Part shown: piece after piece, positions 52,341-63,764 of the stretch | Numbering within the stretch: the stretch's first letter is position 1 | Layout: each line of letters opens with the position of its first letter | Assembly: GCA_963971405.1 (NCBI GenBank) | Contig: OZ020486.1 | Span: 30,589,419 to 30,653,418, forward strand | Direction: 5' to 3' | Length of the DNA stretch: 64,000 nucleotides | From: Psococerastis gibbosa | Lineage: Eukaryota; Arthropoda; Insecta; Psocodea; Psocidae | The notes under the pieces: generated by a model | The model's input: only the letters and a program-made list of their open reading frames with translations | What the model was told of the DNA's origin: nothing | The model's database searches: none | Made by a program: the position numbers and the translations under genes

Positions 52341-53400
52341 TTATAAGGGCTCATTGCTCCCTTGTCCAATGCCAAGGACCTCATGTATTTCGGATATTAT
52401 TGCTTTCCAATTTATACGTAGTATAAGGAAAGCTTTGTGACGGTCGAAATTTTCGATTCCGAGATTTCAACGGATTTACACGTTTTGGGGTCCCAGGAAC
52501 CCAAAAAAGTGTTTTTTACGAAATGTCTGTCTGTCGGTCTGTCTGTTCGTCGATTTCCGGGCAAACTACTCGGTGGATTTTGATGAAATTCGGCATGTAG
52601 GTTCACAAAAATCATACATCGGGATCATTTTTTTTATTTTGGGCTAACTCAATTCGGGGGGGTTTTATTCTCAAAAAACTCCAAAAAAAAAACGTCTAAA
52701 AAAATTATTTCTCAAAAACGGCTCCAACGATTTCTTTTAAATTCACATATATTCTAGTCGTTCTTAATGTTGATAAAATGCGGGGGGTCGCTTACCCCTT
52801 GATAGTTTGCTTCTGGGGGTAAAAAAATAAAAATAACTAAATTTTAATGAAAAATGACTAAAAAATAATTTTTCTGCGAAACCTTTCTATCAATGATTTC
52901 TACCTTCAGGCATGTTTTAGGTGTTAAGTTGAGTAACGAAACTGGACAGTTTGCTTTCCCAAAAACCTATTTGCTTTTGCGCAATTTTTTTTTTTTTTAA
53001 ATGATAAAAACTTCACGCTGAAATGCATTTTGCCTGCCCTGCCATTATTACTGTGTTGTAATGTGTTTTAAATATATATTTAGGCTACCTCACCTCCAGT
53101 GACGTCAGGTGGACACCCCCCCCCCCCCCCGAGATATCCGAAATGTAACCATAGGAAAATTATTTACCATGACATTATTCATTTTCTCTCCCTACTAATT
53201 GATAAATTGGAAAGCATGTTCGAGTAAACTCGGACCGGTTCTTTACATTGTTTCCGTGTGAATTTTTGGCCATTGGCGAACTGGTATACGTCCTCGATGT
53301 CAAACTACAACGGCTACAAGAGATAGTGGACAAGATAGTATGAGAAATTAAAATAAAACATAACCATGAAATAAAATGGGAACTATATTACTTACTTTTA
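52341..53400 (+). repeat. Repeat Y, copy 1, split by Helentron-like copy 3
   Basis: GGCCTACTTATAAG and TGCCAAGGACCTCATG (52350-52390) on one side and CGTGTGAATTTTTGGCC ... GTCCTCGATGTCAA (53256-53310) on the other are contiguous in the copies at 63.3 and 63.8 kb. The 839-bp element therefore inserted into a pre-existing copy of Y. The family of Y is not recognised. Confidence 0.65.
52401..53239 (+). mobile_element. Helentron-like non-autonomous element, copy 3
   Basis: 839 bp, with TGCTTTCCAATTTAT at the 5' end, the inverted ATAAATTGGAAAGCA near the 3' end, the hairpin GTTCGAG/CTCGGAC, CCGGT terminus and T/T flanks. The GTCT array is short (GTCTGTCTGTCGGTCTGTCTG, about 52525-52545). The internal G-run is 6 bp, and a poly-C tract lies near 53117-53130. 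The 67-codon minus-strand frame across the GTCT region also stays open in copy 4. Confidence 0.75.
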
Positions 53401-53404
53401 TTTT

Positions 53405-56400
53405 TACTGATATTATCTTCTACTATAATAGAGAAGAATTTGATTATCAACTGAAAAAAACCAAAGTCTGCAATAAATGACAAACCATATTTGATTATAC
53501 CTACCCCCTCACCGCAGCTAGGTACGCTGTGTTCCGAGCTGCTGGTTCCAATCAGCAGAACTGATTTCGATTATAAGAAAGAAGCATTACGTCAGCAGTA
53601 GAGTAAGTGAAATCCCCCAGTGATAGGATACGGCTAAGCCCCCTCAGATTTCCAAACTTGTAATCCTACAACTTTCCCCATATCTCAACCGAACTCCTTC
53701 CCCCACCCTCCCTTCCACGCGGTCTTAGCCCAGGTGAAAGGGCTTCGGCCCGAAAGTCAGCAAATTTATTGGTTGAATAATATTATGGTGAAAACGTCAA
53801 AAACAGGGATTCAAACTTTTTCTTGAATGTATCAGAGTTGTGAAAATGGGAAATGTGAACTGTAGTTTACTGTACTGTAATTGCTCGTTTATGCATTTTT
53901 GAAACTTCTGTGGCTTTGACTTTATGTTGGAACTATACTGTAAAACGCATTGGAAAGCGAAGGGGAAAATACAAGTACTTGCACAGCTATAAAACACAAT
54001 AAGGGTACTGAATCACAATGACTATAACCAGGTCTTCGAATAAATGAATCTGCTGCAACGTGTTGCCCTACTCCAAATCACCGACAATCTGTCAAAACTT
54101 TTGTGGTAAGATTTCCTGCACGTAGTATAGAGCCACCCTAAGTTGACATAAGGACTCCCCTTTATTTTTCGAATAAAAACGCAGAATGTGACATTCAGAA
54201 ATAGCGGTACGTGATCAGGGGAAGAAGTTATATCAAGCATGTACTTCTACGAGTATATTCACAATATAAAAAGTCCCACTTACACAATTATTCGTCAATT
54301 AAAATTTATTTATTCCAGCCCAGGCTAAGTCCTACTTATGGGCCGTATGCCGTATCAAAGCCAAAGTCTAAAAAAGAAAACAATGGGAAATTATTTTTTT
54401 TTAAACGGATGCCCGTAGCTAATCCCCCTCCTTGAATCATTGAAATTCAAAACACTCCCTACCCACCCGCCAGTCCAAAACTGATATGAATATATCTGTA
54501 TACAAAAAAAGAATATTCCCTCAAAATGATTCAATGCAAATCGGTTGTGAATGCCAACCAGAAAAAAAGAAAACACTTGTCAATATTCCCAGGCGTATAA
54601 ATGGCGGGAAAATCATTAATAGTCGTCATGTTGGCGGCCATGATTAATGGACCCACACAAATTGCTCGTTTTTGCATGTAAACCCTACACCTATTATTAA
54701 TGCTCTTTCTATTTGTGCCATGTGAAGGCTTCCGATTAGATTTGAGCCTTTGAAATCAATCTGTGGTTAATTTATTAATGTTTCACCGTGCCTGGCCATT
54801 GTTTAGCACGTCAGTTTGTTCCTAAATGGTAAAATATGCAATTCAGAATGCCAATGGCTAGTCAAACTCTTTCATCATGGCAAGAGCAGGATAACAGAAA
54901 GTATTCAGTAACAGCGAGATTGGGGAAGAGATTGAAGCCGGCTCTCCCTGTAATAAAAGTACGTTCAACATTCGCTTGATTGTATAAGTTAGACATTAGA
55001 GGAAGCTGACCGTTGATATTGGCCACCCCTGGATCACCCAAAAACGTATATTTATTTATATATATTTATATTTTTTTTATAATTTAATACTACAATACTT
55101 ACGTTATAAACATTTGGTCTCGTCAATATAATATACCATACACCATACTATAAGGAGATTACATATAGCATAGCAGCCTAGCAGGAGCATATGTTAATTA
55201 ACCAATACAATACATAATGCTTCAACATAATATATGCTATATGTACATACATATGCATTAACAACTAATTTTGGTCTGCTTGACTATATACATATTTACA
55301 TTTGTATTTGTATTTTATTTTTTACGACAAAATAAACTTGAAACCTGTACCTGACCATAGTTGTGAAGAACAAGGACAAAAGTCCGCTTATCTTTTACAT
55401 TTTCATGTATGCATTGTAGAAATTGTTAATATTTATAATAGGATGATGTGTCAACCTCCCACGCTTCGGCTTCAGCTTTGTAATTTTATGTTCACCTATT
55501 TTTTTTTTTTTCGATAAATACAAAAATTTTCTATCTATCTACCTGTCTATCTATCTACAATAATTCCCATATTTAATTACAATATTACAATGCAATTACA
55601 TAAAGTAATTTTTTTTTCGTCTTCTTCGGCTGGTACTCCCCTGGTCCAAAGGAGTATATTTATAAATAAGTTATCATTATTATACCAAAGTATAATAGAA
55701 TGCATAGGCTTCGAAGCAGCTCTCACAGGGCTTGGCACTAGAGCGGAAATGCCACAACCTTTAGCACTCAAATGTGAGAAATTTCGCCCCAATAACCGCG
55801 TAAACTTTTCAATAACGGCAAGTTGAGTGGGCCGAGGAGGGGGAAAAGAGTTGTGTTGTAACTCATTTGGTGCAAACATCAATTTTCACTTTTTACTTTA
55901 CGCCGACTTCCATTTTACGTGATACATTTTTTATGGCCAACGATTTATCGTATCGTATACAGTTTTCCCATGTAGAGTAAAGGCGCTCCGATAAACTGCC
56001 TGAAATACGTGAAAATGAGATCCATGGAAAATTCTTGATTCTAGATTGTTACACGAAGTTGTTCGAACGTCGTGAGAAATGATGAATAAGATTTATTAAG
56101 CACCGCATACGATTACATTTAAAAATATAAATTAAAAAAGCTTGCCTTGCACGGCTGACGGCTAGCAAGAAGCCATCCAACCAACAATCTCGCGGTGGTT
56201 CCCCCCAAAAGCCAAAATCAATCTTGTAAGACTTAAAGACAATCAACAATTCCCGCAGCCATACTTATCTTATGGTTAGGCAGAATCTATATTCTAGTTC
56301 ATTATCGTTGCCGCTCCCCCCCCCCCCCCATTATAAAATTTTACGCCTCTTGTTAGAGCCAGCGTTAGACAAATTTCCATTTCCAAGGGAAATGGTGTGT

Positions 56401-57050
56401 TAGAGTCAATTCCAATTTGGGCACCATCAGATCAAATCGTCTCGCTAATGTTACTGTATCAAAACTAGGTCAAAATTATGATCAAATCTAATACTTTCCG
56501 GCTGCCTCAATACAACTAAGATGTTGCCGAGAATTGTCTGCGAACTTCTCAACACCCCTGTCATTTTACAAATTCGTCCATGTGGAAATGAGTAGACAGG
56601 TCTGGAAGTTTGCTCAACTTCTAAAAAGGAAGTGAAAACGACGTCGGACAACAAACTTGATAACGCGAGGGAGACCTCAACGATATTGAATACGTAGACC
56701 GCCATAGCCCTAACTTACGTGTTGGTTGAGAACTGGAATATCCTTCGGAAGGAAGGTGGATGTCGATGTTGTTTGAGACACCATTTTAAGGACTCTTTTT
56801 GAAGTGTGACTTCGTCGAAGTAACTTATACACAATGATAAATTCTGATAAAAGTTCAATAAACGATTAATTAGGCATAGTAGACTAATAATTGAAGTTTT
56901 TAAGTAAACTTTGGTCACGCATGCAATTATTACCATATGGTATTGCCAGTTCGGGTCTCGGGCATTGCCATCTGCAATTTTGCCTACTTATTAGTTGATT
57001 CTTGGATATTATTCTGCCATGTTCCGAGTTGCCGAGTTCCAGATATTTTA
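53405..57050. other. Unassigned AT-rich sequence, no gene seen
   Basis: 3.6 kb without a recognised gene. CTAT/CTGT tetranucleotide repeats lie near 55531-55558, a T-run near 55500 and a poly-C near 56318-56329. Several frames of 60-101 codons (for example 55577-55882 minus, 56451-56705 minus) have no known domain. Confidence 0.4.
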
Positions 57051-57054
57051 CTTC

Positions 57055-57335
57055 CGTGAGGTCCTGGAAAGCTACTGGAAAATAAGGGTTGTCAACACTC
57101 CAAAATAATTTAGCCACTTGTCCCGCTTTTCATATTATTTTGTGTTAGCCAAGAAAAATATCGAAGAAATATCAACAGTATCTAAGTCTTAAGAAGGACT
57201 TGTTACAGCGATTCAACTGCCTTGTGGTCCTGGAAAAGCGACTGGAAGAAGTTTTGGACCAAAAAATAGTACATCTTAAATAAATAATTCAAGGTTACCA
57301 ACACTCCAAATTAGTTTCGCGACATGTCTCGTTCT
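57055..57335. repeat. Diverged direct repeat pair
   Basis: GGTCCTGGAAAGCTACTGGAA and GTTGTCAACACTCCAAAATAATTT (57060-57112) recur as GGTCCTGGAAAAGCGACTGGAA and GGTTACCAACACTCCAAATTAGTTT (57228-57317). The second unit carries about 35 bp extra. Confidence 0.6.
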
Positions 57336-57339
57336 GCGT

Positions 57340-60210
57340 TCGCGGCCGAAAACTTTCTTGCCATTATTAGTACTCGGCAAGTTTTCCCGGATTCGATATG
57401 GTTGGGGCAGGGGGGAGGGAGGCTAAGGGCGAGGTAGGGGGTTAAAAATTGGCTTCATCTGTTTGGCAGTTATTAAACTCGTTTACTTTGCTCTTCAACA
57501 TCTTTCGATTCTTTTTACTCCGCAAGTAATTTAAAGTTGTCGCGAGTCCTCTGACTTGTAATACGGTTGGGAAAAGTTTGTTATTATGGAAATTGCGGGT
57601 AAAAATTTGCCTCGGCTTCTTAAATATAGGGAGCAGGTCAAACCTCATTTGGGATATTACCAATCACTATATTCTTCTTTAATTTTCCCAGTACTTCGAT
57701 AGGGGATGAATCCCCCCAGTCAGTGTCACAGACCCCCGCATTGTTAGTTCCAAAAACTTGCGACAATGAACAGCAATCATGGATTTCTCGCTCTGCGCGA
57801 GGATTCGGGTTCGACGTTAATGAACCGGCAATTATTCCGCTCGGTGGCACCGTGAGAATTACTGCATGTCTCCCTTGGGATGAAGTCTCAATCCGGCAAC
57901 ATTCGTCTCAATCCTACAACATTCGTTACACTGCCCTACGTGTCCAACGACCATTATACTCAAATTTTCTATAGTTCCCATCTAATACACTCACCGCGTG
58001 TGAAGTTCGATGTCCCCATGGTATTGGTGAATTGTATTCCGATAATTTGACTACAATAGAACAGTCAATTTGGGCAAATTAGGCCTAAGTGAAAGTATTT
58101 TTGTGATGATTTTTTCGATGTACCCTATGTATGCCAATTGTGAGCCGCTGCCACAATGCGTTTCTTACGCAGTGTCTACATAACTCTCCACGTATGGCGT
58201 TTAGCCATTCGGATTTTATATACGATTAATGGAGAGGACTATTTGGGGGGATTACGTTCAAATGACTGACTGTCTGACAATTAACTCCGACAGTTAGCCT
58301 GCTCCCGAACTTCGCCCTATTTCAAAATATGGGATAACTTCGATTCTTTGCCGGATTACTATTGTCAGAATCAGAATTAAAACGATACAATTGGTAACAC
58401 ATAAAACTAACAAATTAACAACAGCAATAATTTGACTTACACGTGCCTCTTCTCGCCATAATACATTCGTAATACCCATTACCCGTATTACCCGGTTCGC
58501 CCATAGTAGTAGTAGTATCTACATTGCGTCGAGAAAACGGCTATATCAAAGAGGCATGAGGTTGGGGACGATTTCTCGGTGGCCACCTTTAAGCGCATCC
58601 CAAACATCAGTTCTTCGAGATTACTGTTTTCATGGGAATGTTCAGATTATTTAAATAATATGCCGAGAAATACGATACATCCATCTGCCTGCTAACTAAC
58701 GTATACAACAGTAGAGGGATATCTTGCAATTGAAACTTGAACTTGTCCATTATGATGTAAATGTTCATCTTTCAAAATGCAAAATACAACCGATTTATTT
58801 GGTAGCATGTTCAATTTTGATATGCTACTTCCAACTTTATGTGCAATTTGTTTATTTAGTTTTTAGACGATTTTGTAGGGAACATAGAACTAGAACTAGA
58901 ACATAAAACTTAGGCGCAGAAACTCGAGCAGACCCTAGGGAATCATTCAAAATTTTCGCCAGGAAGGTGTAAATATAATTGAAAGGGCCAGGTCAAAGAG
59001 AAATGGGCCCCTTTGCAAATAGGCTAAACTGTAGAAAACAACCTTGGGTAATCGGCCTCCTTTTAATCATGCAAATGTATTTTTTACACCCACGGGAGGG
59101 AAGAGGGCACTAGCAGAAACAAGATGTGACACCCGCTTATAACCATTACATCGTAAGAGATTACAGCACCGAATACAACACAACATGCAGTATGCATCTA
59201 GAGCGCTTGTTTACGTTAAAGTTGCAAGGCAAAGGACCCATCAGGTTAAGTAGAAATATAAATGCGGAGGAAGCTTGTGAGGGCACACTTGAAGTCGCTG
59301 GGGACGTGCCTAGGTACCTGTTTACTCTGTCAACAAATGCCCCACCAGAGTATTATCCTCTTCAATACTCGAAACCGTACTAAAGTGCAGCCAGTGTCAC
59401 TTAATTCAAAACAAGTCAACGCTAAAATCCAGTCACGGTCGCCATTATGTCAATACACATATTTATCTTGAGGATCTTTTCTTGGCCTATAAATGTAATT
59501 TTTTTTTTTTTTTTTTTGGTGGTGTTACAATATGCCATTCTTACTACAGTTCTATATAGGTGAGACGCCTTGGAAATTTCCAAACAACAGCAATTCCCGT
59601 CGTGGCTGCAAAACATGCTCTGATTGGTTAAAGGAACTAGAATTGACCTTGGCCGAATTTTTAATTGGTCAAAGAAGGTGGCGCCACAAGTTCAAAAAAT
59701 ATCCTTGATTATTTTTTTATAACTAAGGAATAGGCCTAGATTAATACAGTTCACACAGAGCTTAAAAAATTAAAACGTCTACCGTAGCATTCTGCGTAAA
59801 ATTACGCTCTAGGGCCAATTCAAGCAAAAAAAAGACCTACTTCAAAAACAAGTGACAGCAACGAAATGCCACAACAGAAGAGCAAGGATGTCTCTCACGG
59901 GGCGGAGGGCAATTGCCCCACAAGGAATTTTTGGAGAAAATTGAATTAAAAATTAATTAATAATTAATTAGTAAACACCCGAGGACTACGGAGGATGAAT
60001 TTTTCCTTAAAAAAGACAAAATTGCCACTTAATTTAGTTACTCAGCAGTAATAGGTAAATTCGTCAGAGTTAACTGTGTTAATACTAAAATATTTTACCC
60101 CTTTTATTAAGAATGTTTTTTTTTTTTAATTTACACAATAGCTGCCGCCTTCGCTTAGTGGCTGAAATCCGTAAGATGCACACGCATAGTACAATATGAT
60201 ATACAAGAGG
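57340..60210. other. Unassigned sequence, no gene seen
   Basis: Frames of 60-85 codons are unrecognised. A small tandem duplication (GTCTCAATCCGGCAACATTC, then GTCTCAATCCTACAACATTC) lies near 57886-57925, (TAG)n at 58504-58517, AACTAG repeats near 58887-58902, and poly-T near 59500-59517. Confidence 0.4.
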
Positions 60211-60214
60211 CATA

Positions 60215-60492
60215 TTAGAGCGATTTTTCGAGCGACAAGCACATAATATTAACTTATTATTCAGTGTGTCAGTGTTCTTTAACAGCTCTAAGTCTCTTCT
60301 CACTCCGATTATTACTTAAGAGCCTGTTAGAATTATCATAAGTAGATTATAATTGGGCACCTAACTATCAATTTTTGACCTTGAACGTAGTTGCTAGGCT
60401 ATGTAAATAACTCTACTATGTACGGTAAATAAACAAACAGCAAGCTTATGCGTTTGTCGCTCGAAAAATCGCTTTATACAAATGGGCTCTAA
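60215..60492. mobile_element. MITE with TWA flanks (272 bp)
   Basis: The left arm GAGCGATTTTTCGAGCGACA (from 60218) is mirrored by TGTCGCTCGAAAAATCGCTT ... GGGCTC (to 60489). The left outer end lacks about 15 bp present on the right. Flanks TTA and TAA suggest PIF/Harbinger. Confidence 0.7.
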
Positions 60493-60930
60493 TGAAGGCA
60501 GCCTCTGGTCATTCCACCTTATCCTATAGGTCCAATTACCTTAAATGATTTAAGGTTGTCATGGCAATACATCACACAGCGTATTAGTTATGACACCCGC
60601 CAGGCGACCAACTACTATGCTCGGCAATTGTCACAGCAGCGGTCTATACGAAGAACCACGGGACCAATTCTCTGGTTCCCTTCTCAAATCATTATTGTCA
60701 AAGGAGTTGAAGTTTTAGAAAGCTCCATGTAATCGACGACTCGAGTACTTAGCTTATGGATATTTCCTTTGTCGTGGTTATTTTAAAAAGAACATTCATT
60801 TTTACTGCACTTGCTCATCAAGCCGTGCAAGTGCTGGGGAGAAAATTGGGAAGCCTTTAGATAAAATAGAAAAATGTTGCTTTCATCTAATTTCAATCGC
60901 CGGAAACTTGAAGGATTTCTCTAGTACTAC

Positions 60931-60953
60931 AATATATATATATATATATATAT
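60931..60953. repeat. (AT)n microsatellite
   Basis: About eleven uninterrupted AT/TA dinucleotides. Confidence 0.9.
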
Positions 60954-60992
60954 CACATCATTCTTCACTTCATTGCTATAGGATAGGGTGCA

Positions 60993-61056
60993 ACGTACGT
61001 ACGTCAATACCACCATTACTATCACTATTGACGTCGGTGGAATATCCACCTTAGCA
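60993..61056. mobile_element. Single arm of PIF-like MITE (P5 subfamily)
   Basis: GTCAATACCACCATTACTAT ... TATTGACGTCGGTGGAATA ... CACCTTAG matches the right arm of the 13.6-kb MITE. The other arm and loop are absent. Confidence 0.6.
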
Positions 61057-61059
61057 CGA

Positions 61060-61350
61060 CGCTCCACCATCTAGCGATTCCTAACTCTCGGGGGTCGGTC
61101 CCTACTAATTAACTATTAATTGTTTTTGCTTTCAGCGGTTTCGTGGATGTCCCGCCTGTGGCGTATATTTTGTTAAGCATGCGGTCTATAAGTACATACC
61201 GTTGGGCCACAGCTTTTGAAGGCGTGAGAAAATGCAATGCAACTCCTTCAAAAACTGTGGCCAAACGGAGTGAGCGACAGACAGCTATGTACTATGTCTC
61301 AAAATGTAGAGGAGTATTTATCCTACCTCTTCAACTCTCATATATGGCAC
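61060..61350. other. Unassigned sequence, no gene seen
   Basis: Two overlapping short frames (61143-61355 and 61237-61422); the second enters SINE1. Not genes. Confidence 0.4.
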
Positions 61351-61354
61351 GTTA

Positions 61355-62414
61355 GGACATGTAGAGTAGTGGAATGGAATCTGACTTTCACCCGAAAGGT
61401 TGTGATTCGAGTCCTACACTAGTTGCTTTCCAATTTATACGTAGTATAAGGAAAGCTTTGTGACGGTCGAAATTTTCGATTCCGAGATTTCAACGGATTT
61501 ACACGTTTTGAGGTCCCAGGAACCAAAAAAAGTGGTTTTTACAAAATGTCTGTCTGTCTGTCTGTCTGTTCGTCGATTTCCGGGCAAACTACTCGGTCTG
61601 TGTTGATGAAATTTGGCATGTAGGTTCACAAAAATCATACCTCGGGACCATTTTTTTTATTTTGGGCTAACTCAATTTGGGGGGTTTTTATTTTCAAAAA
61701 ACTTCAAAAAAACGTCTAAAAAAATTATTTCTCAAAAACGGCTCCAACGATTTCTTTTAAATTCACATATATTGTAGTTGTTGTTAATGTTGATAAAATG
61801 CGGGGGGGGGGGGGGGGTCGCTTGCCCCTTGATAGTTTGCTTCTGGGGGTAAAAAAATAAAAATGACTAAATTTTAATGAAAAATGACTAAAAAATAATT
61901 TTTCTGCGAAACCTTCCTATCGATGATTTCTAACTTCAAGCATGTTTTAGGTGTTAAATTGAGTAATGAAACCGGATAGTTTGGTTTCCAAAAAACTATT
62001 GGGTTTTGTGAAAAAAATTTTTTTTTTGAAAAAATGAAAGCAAACTCACGCTCAAATGCATTGCGTGACCTGCCATTATTGCTGTGTGGTAATGTGTAGG
62101 CCTGACCTATCTAGAATTTAAGTCACCTTCAGGTGGTGGACGACCCCCCCCCCCCCCCCGTGATATCCGAAATGTAACCATAGAAAAATTATTTACCATG
62201 AATTTAATCATTTTCTCTCTCTACTAATCGATAAATTGGAAAGCATGTTCGAGTAAACTCGGACCGGTTCTTACATTTTCTGGCCATGCTTCGGAGGACA
62301 TGTAAAGCAGGCGGTCCCGGGCTTTCCTAGTTTAGTGTCATAGAGGGCTTTATAGCCCTAACTCCGCTAGGTTGGCTTAGTAATAGAATAAAAAGTCATT
62401 ATTTATTTATTTAT
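61355..62414 (+). mobile_element. SINE1 full-length, split by Helentron-like copy 4
   Basis: The head GGACATGTAGAGTAGTGGAA, TTTCACCCGAAAGGTTG and B-box-like ATTCGAGTCC lies at 61355-61423. The rest (TACATTTTCTGGCCATGC, GGCGGTCCCGGGC, CTAGGTTGGCTTAGTAATAG and a TTATTTATTTATTTAT tail) lies at 62269-62414. The two halves are contiguous in the copy at 22.9 kb, so the 845-bp element in between is younger. Without it the SINE is about 215 bp. Confidence 0.85.
61424..62268 (+). mobile_element. Helentron-like non-autonomous element, copy 4
   Basis: 845 bp with the same ends as copies 1 and 3: TGCTTTCCAATTTAT at 61424, the inverted copy at 62230-62245, hairpin 62247-62264 and CCGGT. It sits between T and T within SINE1, without a duplication I can see. 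GTCT is repeated about five times (61549-61570), a 16-bp G-run lies near 61802-61817, and a 16-bp C-run near 62144-62159. No transposase or Rep/helicase is encoded. Confidence 0.8.
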
Positions 62415-62419
62415 GATCC

Positions 62420-63215
62420 ACATTTGATAGAAATTCGGTTTTGTACAAAAACACGTAAGGGGGTTGTCGGATTTTTTCTTAAGGGTTATCTACAATATTT
62501 GCTTTGGTATTTGCATTCTTGTGTTCAACCCTTGCAACAACAAAACCCTTAATCCTGTTCCCAACAAGTGTTTATTTTAACCCTTCCATCAGTATAACAT
62601 TCTCCTACAATAATAATACACCAAAGACCACACACGTATAACATGTACATACCCAACACATACTACGTGCAACCCCCAGCAGTCTAAGAAGATTTACGCT
62701 CTAATTAAAATATACATCCAACTTGAGGTAATTTTCTTAATAACAAAAGAGCTGAATGGAATCATAAGAAGACTGTTGGTCTGAATGAAATTGTAAATAA
62801 TGGGCGGATTAATTGCTAGGTCCTGATGATAAGACCCTAATGACATAATAAAGGCTGTTTTTGAACATCCGTTCCCGAAACACCTACTGTGCATACAATT
62901 AAAGTGATTCTCCGACCGTGAAACTGATTGAGGTATTACTGCGGCTATTCTTTTAATGAAGCTTCTTTTTCTACACCTTCTCCTCGACAGCCTGCTTTAT
63001 AACCTCCCACAAGTTTGCTATAAAAAAAACGTCCGTGCAAATCCAACAGTAAACAGTTCGTTTCCATTATGATTGTCTTTTAGAAATTTACAAACCGGGC
63101 TTAAAAGCACATCGGAATACCCATACTAAACGTTTTTTGTATAAATTCCATTATCACAGGAAACGTCGGTCGTAGAGCCGTCAAAAATATCTATCCCCCT
63201 ATTATTATTTTCAAA
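62420..63215. other. Unassigned sequence, no gene seen
   Basis: A 66-codon minus-strand frame (62694-62894) is unrecognised. AT-rich otherwise. Confidence 0.4.
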
Positions 63216-63219
63216 GGCT

Positions 63220-63735
63220 TATTGTTTACATTAGGACTACGTTATATTAAACCTTCCCCTGCCAACGATCTCATTGAATTTTTGTATTAAAATTATTTTG
63301 CGTGTGAATTTTGGCAAATTGGTCATCGTCCTCAATGTCAACCCACACCAGCTGTTGACAAGTTTAGAAATGCTTATCATTGGCACAATATAATAGGCTT
63401 CAGCGTGACTTAACCACTTTTGGGTACGAGTCAGGTTTACCGGTCCCTATTATTATTATAGGACGGGAAGAAGAATGAGAAATTGTCAATGTAATTGTAA
63501 TAATAAAATAAAAAATAAAACATAATATTAATATATCATGTAAGAATAAAATAAACTCTATAAATAAATAACAAAAAATAATTTTCTAGCAGCACTGTAT
63601 ATACCAATATTGTATAAGCCTGTTGTCCCGAACAAGCGCTAGCTTGCGGATGCGGGATGGTATTGTATTTTATATTTTTTGTAAATATTTGCTCCTTGTC
63701 CAGGGAATACTGGGAAAGGATAAAAAAGAAAGAAA
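63220..63735 (+). repeat. Repeats Y and X in series
   Basis: Y (CCTGCCAACGATCTCATTGA ... GTGTGAATTTTGGC ... GTCAACCCACACCAGC) at about 63253-63400 is followed by X (AAATAAATAACAAAAAATAA ... TAGCAGCACTGTAT ... GATGCGGGATGGTATT ... CCTTGTCCAGGGAATACTGG and a GAAAGAAAGAAAG tail) at about 63553-63741. Confidence 0.65.
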
Positions 63736-63764
63736 GAAAGATTATTATTGGAAGGACATTTTCT

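Noticed and set aside
52412-52615. Conserved minus-strand peptide (also at 61435-61638) as a small protein gene
   Set aside because: It lies across the GTCT array of the Helentron-like copies and is conserved only because the copies are recent duplicates; old copies do not keep the frame.
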